DNA from: Malacoplasma sp.
Lineage (GTDB): Bacteria; Bacillota_I; Bacilli_A; Mycoplasmatales; Mycoplasmoidaceae
NCBI GenBank assembly: GCA_029050415.1
Contig: JAIDMU010000141.1
Location: 1 to 5,313 of the forward strand
Direction of reading: 5' to 3'
DNA length: 5,313 nt
How positions within the stretch are numbered: the first letter of the stretch is position 1; the number at the start of each line of letters is the position of its first letter. This document shows positions 1 to 5,313 of this stretch, piece by piece. A program made the translations under genes and the position numbers. Below the pieces are notes generated by a model. The model ran no database searches and had not been told where the DNA came from. It worked only from the letters and a program-made list of their open reading frames with translations.

Positions 1-59
1 AAAAAACAAAAAATAAAAAGAAGTGCCCACATAAATTTTATTATTATGTGTTGCACTTC
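1..59 (-). terminator. Rho-independent terminator, minus strand
   Basis: Arms 20-26 and 53-59 (GAAGTGC/GCACTTC, 7 bp) and 28-34 and 44-50 (CACATAA/TTATGTG, 7 bp) form a two-part hairpin with a small 1x2 internal loop and a 9-base loop. Read on the minus strand, the hairpin is followed directly by a T-rich tract (complement of 1-19), the classic form of an intrinsic terminator. It lies downstream of the membrane protein gene that ends at 96 and probably ends that transcript. In the plus direction it has no T-run, so it should not stop plus-strand transcription. Confidence 0.72.
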
Positions 60-74
60 ATATTTCAATCGAGT

Positions 75-104
75 AAATAGTGCAAAAAAATAGCACTATT
101 TTTT
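75..104 (+). terminator. Hairpin with plus-strand T-run; possible terminator for a gene left of the window
   Basis: AAATAGTGC (75-83) pairs with GCACTATTT (93-101) around a 9-base A-rich loop, and the plus strand continues as a T-run to 104. This fits a terminator for a plus-strand transcript entering from before position 1. It overlaps the TAG stop (96-98) of the minus-strand gene, so it is also the first hairpin that gene's transcript makes, but on that strand no long T-run follows. No plus-strand gene is visible to its left within the window. Confidence 0.5.
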
Positions 105-698
105 CATTTTACTTTTTAAGTAATTATACTTTTTAGTTATTTCTGCTTTTTTACTTGCAAAATAAATTACTAAAACTAAAATAAAAGTAAGAAAAATTAA
201 AGAAATAGGAATAACTACAAAATTAATAATTATTTTTTTAGTACTAACAAAAGCAATTTTTTTAAAACTATAAGTTGCAACAACAGAATCATTGTTTGAA
301 TAATAAAATTCATATTCTAAATTTATTTCTTCTGAATTTTCATTTTTATTATTTAAATATATTTTTGTTAAATTTACAGTTATTTCACTATTTGATGAAG
401 GTAAATTTTTGAAATAATTTGAAATATTATCTTTATTAATACTTTCAAAATTTACATCATTTGCATTTTCATATTGTCTAATTGGTAATATATTAATTTT
501 TTTAGCAAAATTTTCTAAAATTAACTTTGCATCTTTTTCATTATTATCTTGATCAGCTAAAAAAGTAAAATAAAATTTTGAATCAAAATTATTAACTTTT
601 CTTTCACTTGTACTTTGGCATAAAAACACTACTGGTGTTGATAGAACAGCAGCAGACATAAAAAATAAAAACAAAAATTTTGATTTTATTTTTTTCAT
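96..698 (-). CDS. Hypothetical membrane-anchored protein with extracytoplasmic domain
   Basis: I do not recognise this 200-residue protein. A basic N-terminus (MKKIKSK) leads into a hydrophobic segment at about 8-27, which is a signal peptide or first membrane span. A polar, Asn/Lys/Glu-rich domain follows at about 28-152, then a strong membrane span at about 155-180 and a lysine-rich tail (181-200). The expected topology is a domain outside the cell with a basic tail inside. The cysteine at 27 follows Val-Phe-Leu, a poor lipobox (no Ala/Gly/Ser at -1), so a lipoprotein is unlikely. The start is well supported: AGAGGA (711-706) sits 7 bases upstream and an in-frame TAA lies four codons before the start. 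It has no tryptophan, so its reading does not depend on the genetic code. It is divergent from trxA, and no functional link is evident. Adhesion or surface roles would be guesses. Confidence 0.85.
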   Translation of the reverse strand: MKKIKSKFLFLFFMSAAVLSTPVVFLCQSTSERKVNNFDSKFYFTFLADQDNNEKDAKLILENFAKKINILPIRQYENANDVNFESINKDNISNYFKNLPSSNSEITVNLTKIYLNNKNENSEEINLEYEFYYSNNDSVVATYSFKKIAFVSTKKIIINFVVIPISLIFLTFILVLVIYFASKKAEITKKYNYLKSKMKK

Positions 699-718
699 AT
701 TTTTATCCTCTTAAACTA

Positions 719-747
719 ATTTTATATTTAAAATTAATCTTTATCAA
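719..747 (-). promoter_or_regulatory. Putative sigma-70-type promoter for the membrane protein gene
   Basis: On the minus strand, TTGATA (747-742) is followed by a 17-base spacer and TAAAAT (724-719), a good -35/-10 pair. An alternative -10, TATAAA, is offset by two bases with a 15-base spacer. Transcription would start near 712, just at the Shine-Dalgarno AGAGGA (711-706), giving a very short leader. AT-rich DNA yields such matches by chance, so this is a candidate only. No equally convincing -35/-10 pair was found for trxA in the rest of the divergent spacer. Confidence 0.45.
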
Positions 748-812
748 ATTCATAAAGGAATAATAAAAAGAAAAATATTTTAAAAAATTTGATACTAAAT
801 ATTTTAATAATC

Positions 813-830
813 TTTTTTTATCTTAAAATA
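813..830 (+). repeat. 18-base direct repeat, copy 1 (upstream of trxA)
   Basis: TTTTTTTATCTTAAAATA here is identical to positions 5278-5295. One copy precedes trxA and the other lies upstream of the ATPase gene. The T-run makes it partly low-complexity, so it may be coincidence. The TATCTTAAAATA half is more specific. Confidence 0.35.
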
Positions 831-853
831 TCTTATAGAAAATCTCAATAATT

Positions 854-859
854 AGGAGA
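854..859 (+). promoter_or_regulatory. Ribosome binding site fixing the trxA start
   Basis: AGGAGA sits 4 bases before the ATG at 864. This matters because reading TGA as stop would push the start to the internal ATG at 969, after the active site. The ribosome site and the intact thioredoxin N-terminus show that 864 is the true start. Confidence 0.85.
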
Positions 860-863
860 AAAT

Positions 864-1184
864 ATGAGTAATTTAAAAATAGGAAAAGACAAAAACATTG
901 AGTCTTTAATTAACCAAACTAATATTAGTGTTGTTAAATTTGGCGCCACTTGATGTGGACCATGTAAAATGTTAGCTCCAGTATTAGAAAAACTGTCTGA
1001 AGAACTTATTGAAGTTACTTTTATTGATGTGGATGTAGATGATGAAGAAGCTGAAATAACAGTTAAAAATAGTGAAGTTTCATCTGTTCCATTAATGGTT
1101 TTTTATAAAGAAGGAAAAGTTGTTAATAAAGTTTTAGGTTTTAGACCAGAAGAAGAAATTAAAAAAATCATCCAATCTTTATAA
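864..1184 (+). CDS. trxA: Thioredoxin
   Basis: This is a complete 106-residue thioredoxin, the usual family length. It is a small cytoplasmic protein that reduces disulfides in client proteins and is itself recharged by thioredoxin reductase. The redox site is W30-C31-G32-P33-C34 followed by K35, and the conserved cis-proline is P76 in SSVPLMVFY. The alternating strand and helix pattern is intact, including the central FIDVDVDD strand. Trp30 is encoded by TGA (951-956 region), which establishes genetic code 4 for this genome. One oddity is that the buried aspartate two residues before the usual aromatic/Ala pair (Asp26 in E. coli, VDFWAEWCGPC) is a lysine here (V24-K25-F26-G27-A28-T29-W30). 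It is transcribed alone between a divergent gene and a convergent operon, with its own terminator at 1206-1240. Confidence in family is very high; only the effect of Lys25 is uncertain. Confidence 0.97.
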
Positions 1185-1205
1185 TATTTAAAATAATATT
1201 TATAT

Positions 1206-1240
1206 AAAAAAATCTTTGAATCTATCTCAAAGATTTTTTT
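1206..1240. terminator. Two-way terminator between trxA and the defence operon
   Basis: AAAAAAATCTTTGA (1206-1219) and TCAAAGATTTTTTT (1227-1240) form a perfect 14-bp stem with a 7-base loop (1220-1226). Each strand carries A-run, stem core and T-run, so it can end both trxA (plus) and the convergent operon (minus). The stem overlaps the last bases of the nuclease gene's TAA stop (1241-1239), so the coding region runs straight into its terminator. Confidence 0.9.
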
Positions 1241-2099
1241 ATATCTTTTTTAATTCTTCTAATGAAATTTTTTTGCAATTAGTTATTCCTATATGGCACT
1301 TAACTTTTTTTAATCCACCTTCATGAATAACTTTTATTTTTGGTACTAATTCGTCTTCTAAAACAAAGCATTCAACTTTATTTAAATCTACAGTATTTTC
1401 AAATAAAATTTTTTGAATTATTTCATCTTTTGCCATATCTAAATATTCTTTTTTCTTTTCTAAGATTAATTCATTTGTTGAGTTTAATTGATTGTATAAA
1501 TCTAAAATAGTTAATTTATTTTCTAAAAGCTGAAATTTTGCAACAACAAATTTTTTATTTTCAGATTCTTCTATTTGCCTTAAATCTACTATTATTTCAC
1601 TCAAATTTTTAGATGATGATTTAACTTCCAAATAAAATTTATCAAAAACAAAATCATAAAGATTATTATCTGAAAATCTTATTTTTTGATCAGCATTAAT
1701 ACCTACTTCTTTTGCTTTAATCATAAAAATTAGTTCACCAATATCACCTACTAATTTTTCTTTAATTTCTTTTTTAAATTTAAATTTTTGAAAAAGATCA
1801 ATTACAAAATTTAATGCTTTATCTTCACTTAAATTTTCATTTTCAACTTTTTCAATTATAGTTTCACAAACAGAATTCAATAAATGTTTAGGCATATTTT
1901 CAAACTTCACAACATAAGTATTAGTAGCGATCTGGTTATCATTTGAAAGACTTCATTTTCCTGCATATTTAATAAAATGTAAATTAACTTTTTTTATCTG
2001 TTCAATTGTTATATAGTTTGTTAAATAAAAGCCTATTCCATAAAAATCTTTTTCTTTATCTTTAATTACTTTAATTTTATTATTTTCTTTTTGTAGCAT
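1239..2099 (-). CDS. PD-(D/E)XK nuclease-fold protein, DUF4420-like, third gene of the operon
   Basis: This 286-residue protein is probably the DNA-cutting subunit of the operon. The C-terminal two thirds match the PD-(D/E)XK motif family often found next to Z1 helicases. The helix motif is VGDIGELIFM (118-126, with Glu122). It is followed by D149 in LYDFVFDKFYLEVKSS and by E158-V-K160, giving the D-x8-E-x-K metal-binding catalytic core. Residues 1-110 are a mixed N-terminal region, and 165-286 contain alternating strands and charged helices. The ATG at 2099 is chosen because GGAG (2110-2107) lies 7 bases upstream. The GTG at 1910 is internal and would lose 63 residues. Trp49 is TGA. The gene overlaps the end of the helicase gene by 20 bases (2080-2099), implying translational coupling. 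No signal peptide or membrane segment is seen, so it should be cytoplasmic. Family assignment rests on motifs and context. Nuclease activity and its target are inferred. Confidence 0.85.
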
Positions 2100-3540
2100 T
2101 TGTAGACTCCACAATTTCATTAAATTCATCTAATTCTTTTATTTTTTTATAGATTGCACCTATGTTTGATGTTGAAGTTCCTGGAACAAAAACTTCAACA
2201 TAATCTTGCGCACTTTTTAAAGCTTCACAAATTCTTTTATTCATTACTATTCTTAAAAATTTATTTCTATTGTCTTTTTTTCTATTCCCAAATCACCTAC
2301 ATCTTTGCAATAATGTATCTACTGAAATTTTTGTACTATCTGATTTGGGAACATTTAAAAAAAATTCAGTAGTAAGATTTTCAAAAGTAAAACCTCTAGA
2401 AATCATAAATCCACCAACTATAACACAAAATTGGACAAACCCACTTTTAAAATTTTTATTTGTTGATTCTGAATTAAGAAGTATAAAAGACTTTAAATTT
2501 TTATTCATTTCTCTTAAAACAAAGTAAATTTTCTCTTTTATTAAATCAATATTATCTTGTTCTAATTTCAATTTTTTTATTATGCTATTTATTTTAATTT
2601 TTGAAGATTTTTCATTTCTTATGTCTTTGCAAATTTCAAAAAAAGCATCTCTTAAATAAGAAAAAATTTCTTGTTGATTTGAATTTTCAACTTCAATATT
2701 CACTATTAATTCAGATTTAAATTCACTATTTTCTATCAATGCACAAGCTGTTTGTGTTAATCAATATCAAAAAATAGAGTAAAAATGTCTGTATTCTAAT
2801 TTTTCTTTATTTAAATCTAATGGTACATAATTATAATTAGCATTTTCGTTAAAAAATTTAATACCGCAATAATTATCATAATTTAATAGGGTAACAACTC
2901 TATCAACATGTAAATCTTTACTGTTAGAAGACATGATATTAGCAAAAGGTGTACCGGTAAAAGAAAGTAATTTTACATAATAAAATCTATTATACAAATT
3001 TGAAATTAAATCATATATTCTAGAAGTTTCATCTGGTGATATATTAATACTTGCATAATCACACTCATCATCAATTATTAAAACTTTATAATTCTCTCAA
3101 TTAATTAAATCAATTTCTTCAAATACTGTATTAATTGAGTCACTTGATTTTAGAATCGACAAAATAACAGTATCATTATTTTCTAAAGAAACAATTAAAT
3201 TAGTGTTTTTGACAAATTCTATAAATTTTATATTTTTTGCATAGTCAAAATTATTAATTCTTGCATTTGTTTGATTAAGTAGAATTTTAGTTATTCCAGA
3301 AAAAACAATTATTAATTTGTATTTATTTTTTATTGCATAATCTATAACATTTTCAATATTTTTTGTTTTTCCTGATTGAACTTGACCAACACATAAAACA
3401 TGTTCTTTATAAGAATTACTATTAAAAATATTTTCTAAATTTTTTCTATGAAAATCTGAAGTTTCATTTAAGTAATGTTTTTCATTGTTTTCAAAACAAT
3501 CATTTTCTTTTTGATAAAGTTTTCATTCATTAATCTTCAT
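2080..3540 (-). CDS. Z1 domain superfamily 2 helicase/ATPase, second gene of the operon
   Basis: This 486-residue protein carries the full Z1 signature in order. Walker A is GQVQSGKT (52-59), Walker B is VLIIDDECDYAS (153-164), and motif III is SFTGTPFANI (193-202). They are followed by VGGFMISRGFTFENLT (375-390) and the arginine-finger motif DTLLQRCRWFGNR (408-420). These match the family patterns VQSGKT, LIIDDEAD, TPFANI, GG-x3-SRG-T-x-EGLT and DTL-x-Q-x2-RWFGYR. Z1 proteins are thought to be DNA translocases or helicases in MORC- and MZA-type defence loci. The region between motif III and GGF (about 205-370) is a variable insert, and only about 65 residues follow the last motif. It is compact, since many Z1 proteins are considerably longer. 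All five tryptophans (6, 148, 258, 260, 416) are TGA, including one in the RWFG motif, so standard-code reading shatters the gene. The start at 3540 overlaps the ATPase stop by 11 bases and has only a weak AGAG ribosome site. The end overlaps the nuclease gene by 20 bases. Confidence 0.94.
2107..2110 (-). promoter_or_regulatory. Ribosome binding site for the nuclease gene, inside the helicase gene
   Basis: On the minus strand GGAG (2110-2107) lies 7 bases before the ATG at 2099, within the last codons of the helicase gene. It decides the start of the nuclease gene and gives it its own ribosome loading in spite of the overlap. Confidence 0.75.
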
Positions 3541-5251
3541 TTTTTGACTCTATTGCTTTTACAACTATATTCATAATTTCAATGAAATTTTTTGGTTCTT
3601 CTTCATAATCAAAAAACTCTAAACAATTTTTTGATTTCTTTTCTAATGAATCATTACATAAAGCGATTAATAATATTAATGGATAGATTGATTCTCCTCT
3701 TATTTTGTCTTTTTCTTTTTCAAAGCTAAACGACTTTCAAAATCTATGATTAACGTTGTAATAAACAAGTAATTCTTCATCATTTTTTTCGTTTACATAT
3801 ACAAAATCTTCATCTTCACTCTCAATAATTCAAATTTTTTTGCCAGAATCTTTCAAGAAAAAACAAGGTTCTTCACTATCTGTTTCTTCACAAGGTTCAA
3901 CAGAAATCTCAAATTTAGTATTATCTAAAGAATTTTTAGAATATTTAGCAATAGTTTCTTTTTCTTGAAGAGTTTTCATAACTGAAACAATTTTTAATTT
4001 TTCCCATTCCAATATCAAATCTAAAAGTGGCATTAAATCCTTTCATATTTTAAAAAGTTTTGAATAAAGAATGTCATCTCCATCATTACTTCAATCAAAT
4101 CTACTTTTATTTTGGTCAGGTTTTTCAAATCCAGTTAAATTAATTTCTCCAAAAAGTCTTCTTCATGTAGGATTTCCTCCACTATTTACAGAAGACTTGG
4201 AATTAATATTAAAATTAATACATTGATTTTCACTAGATTTTGTATTAGGTCCATGATTGATTGCTCTATGCATATGAAATGTTGTAACTCCACAAACTTT
4301 AGAATAAGAGTTTTGGTGTATTGGATTAATTATTCCAAATTTTAATTTTGCATATTTACCTAATTTTTTTCAAAAAATATCAATAGTAGATTCAAGTGGT
4401 CGGTTGTTTTTTAATTTTTGACAAAATTCTAAAAGTAGTCTATTTTCACTATTTTCTTGCATTAAATTATCTATATTTTCTAGATATTCTCTTTGGAATC
4501 TAATATTATCGAAATTATTTTCTTTTTTTCTTTTTTCAACAAAACTTTCTAAAGTAAAAGGTTTTACAAAAAAAGGTTTTACTAATTCTTCTTTATGTTG
4601 TGCTTTTTTATCTGAATTTTTTTGAATTAATCAAATTTCCATTCCTGGAGTACCCTCTTCTTGATTAGCCAATAATTGTCTATATCTTCATCCTAAAGCC
4701 CCTACAATAGATTCAAAATCACCTTGTTTTAAAACTCTATTTGAATAAACCTTTTCAATTTTAATAGTTGTACCTGATTCTTCATATGGGACAACATTTT
4801 GAAAACTTTTTATAGACTCAACTGAAACTGCTTCATCAAGATTGTGTTTAGAAGTTTTTAATTCTGTATAATATTCAATACCATTTTTTTTAGAATAAAT
4901 TTCAGTATCTTCACCATTTCAAAAAATTCCCAATTTCATTCCAACACCATATTGGTTGTATTTCAAATCACTTTTTCCTTTAGTGTCACTAGGTTGTAAA
5001 GAATTAACTAATTCATCTGCATCCATTCCATTTGCATTATCAATAATAGTCATAGTTTTATTTGATGAATCAGAATAATCATAAATAATAGAAATTTTTA
5101 AACCATTAACATCATCTTCTCTATCTTTCGTTTGAATTCAAGATGAAATAGAATTATCTATAAATTCTGCTAATGTTAATCATTTATTAGTTCTTTCGTT
5201 TCTATAATTTTGTATCATTCCATAAGTTGCTACTAAATTTTTTGTACTCAT
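3530..5251 (-). CDS. GHKL (MutL/MORC-like) ATPase, first gene of the operon
   Basis: This 573-residue protein has an N-terminal Bergerat-fold ATPase. The N box is LAEFIDNSISSW (27-38), with catalytic Glu29 and Asn33. The G1 motif is IIDNANGM (69-76), and the lid motif is NQYGVGMKLG (99-108). A G3-like ESGTTIKI spans 158-165. A second, S5-like domain follows, ending in TWRRLFGEINLTGFEKP (362-378) and NKSRFDW (381-387). Lys382 there is in the position of the transducer lysine that reaches ATP. These features mark the HATPase_c_3 group that sits beside Z1 helicases, rather than a mismatch-repair MutL or Hsp90. ATP-driven dimer closure on DNA or a partner is the expected role. The C-terminal region (about 400-573) is charged, with an acidic stretch at 450-462, and probably contacts partners. 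In G1 the first glycine of DxGxG is alanine. Eleven of 12 tryptophans are TGA; Trp416 is TGG. The ATG at 5251 has no Shine-Dalgarno, but no better start exists in frame. Confidence 0.9.
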
Positions 5252-5264
5252 AATATGTCAATAA

Positions 5265-5270
5265 ATTAAA
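5265..5270 (-). promoter_or_regulatory. Possible -10 element for the operon, with near-leaderless start
   Basis: On the minus strand TTTAAT (5270-5265) differs from TATAAT by one base. Transcription would begin about 7 bases before the ATG at 5251, a near-leaderless mRNA that would explain the missing ribosome site. The -35 position (about 5293-5288) has only a weak TTTTAA. AT-rich DNA makes such matches cheap, so confidence is low. Confidence 0.25.
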
Positions 5271-5277
5271 TAAAATT

Positions 5278-5295
5278 TTTTTTTATCTTAAAATA
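5278..5295 (+). repeat. 18-base direct repeat, copy 2 (upstream of the operon)
   Basis: This is identical to 813-830 (TTTTTTTATCTTAAAATA) in the same orientation. Together the copies bracket trxA plus the three-gene operon. Low sequence complexity weakens the case that this is meaningful. Confidence 0.35.
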
Positions 5296-5313
5296 AAAAA
5301 ATCTTTATAAAAC
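5295..5313 (-). terminator. Possible half of a terminator cut by the window edge
   Basis: The plus strand reads AAAAAAATCTTTATAAAAC to the end of the window. Its first 12 bases (5295-5306) are identical to the 5' arm of the 1206-1240 terminator. On the minus strand this is AAAGATTTTTTT, the expected downstream arm and T-run of a hairpin whose other arm would lie beyond 5313. If so, a minus-strand gene upstream ends here and the ATPase gene begins a new transcript. The partner arm is not visible, so this is inference. Confidence 0.35.

Noticed and set aside
969..1184. A 71-residue protein starting at the ATG at 969
   Set aside because: This is only the C-terminal part of thioredoxin after the TGA-encoded active-site tryptophan. 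The true start at 864 has a strong ribosome site.
2154..2527. Two overlapping plus-strand open frames (2154-2372 and 2270-2527)
   Set aside because: They lie antisense to conserved motifs of the Z1 helicase, have no ribosome site, and their translations look like AT-rich noise. They are shadows of the real gene.
1239..5251. Reading the minus-strand region as a degraded pseudogene cluster with many stops
   Set aside because: Every interrupting codon I checked is TGA at a plausible tryptophan position, the frame is otherwise open across each gene, and all motifs are intact. The genes are whole under code 4.
3530..5251. ATPase as MutL mismatch repair protein or Hsp90
   Set aside because: The YGVGMKLG lid motif, the GEINLTGF and NKSRFDW segments and the direct overlap with a Z1 helicase gene fit the Z1-associated MORC-like group. 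No MutS, endonuclease MutL C-terminal or Hsp90 middle-domain motif is seen.
5256..5261. Perfect minus-strand TTGACA as a -35 box for the operon
   Set aside because: It lies only 4 bases before the ATG, so its -10 would fall inside the coding region, and no TATAAT-like box is found at the right distance there.
1..5313. CRISPR arrays, tRNA or rRNA genes, insertion sequences
   Set aside because: No regularly spaced repeats, no cloverleaf with a conserved TTCGA-type arm, no rRNA-like conserved stretch and no transposase or terminal inverted repeats were found on either strand.

Overview
The window comes from a very AT-rich bacterium that reads TGA as tryptophan (genetic code 4), so a mollicute. 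The proof is internal. The thioredoxin active site WCGPC is written with TGA for its tryptophan, and 18 of the 19 tryptophan codons in the four tryptophan-containing genes are TGA (the exception is one TGG). Long T-run terminators and clear Shine-Dalgarno sites before some genes fit the Spiroplasma/Mesoplasma/mycoides side of the group, but the sequence does not fix the genus.

Layout, left to right. Positions 1-104 hold two hairpin terminators facing opposite ways. Positions 96-698 (minus) encode a 200-residue membrane-anchored protein of unknown function, with a promoter and ribosome binding site just upstream. After a 165-base divergent spacer, trxA (864-1184, plus) encodes a complete 106-residue thioredoxin. 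A perfect 14-bp two-way terminator (1206-1240) separates it from a convergent operon that fills the rest of the window on the minus strand.

The operon, in transcription order, has three overlapping genes: a GHKL (MutL/MORC-like) ATPase of 573 aa (5251-3530), a Z1-type superfamily 2 helicase of 486 aa (3540-2080), and a PD-(D/E)XK nuclease-fold protein of the DUF4420 type of 286 aa (2099-1239). This trio is the core of the restriction-like neighbourhoods described for prokaryotic MORC ATPases and of the MZA (MutL, Z1, DUF, AIPR) anti-phage systems. The natural reading is a compact DNA-targeting defence operon in which the ATPase acts as a switch or clamp, the helicase moves on or remodels DNA, and the nuclease-fold protein cuts. 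No DNA methyltransferase and no AIPR protein are seen here. They could lie beyond 5313, but a possible half-terminator at the right edge suggests that the ATPase gene starts its own transcript, which would make this a minimal three-gene variant.

Under the standard code these genes break into fragments, so the system is easily missed unless code 4 is used.
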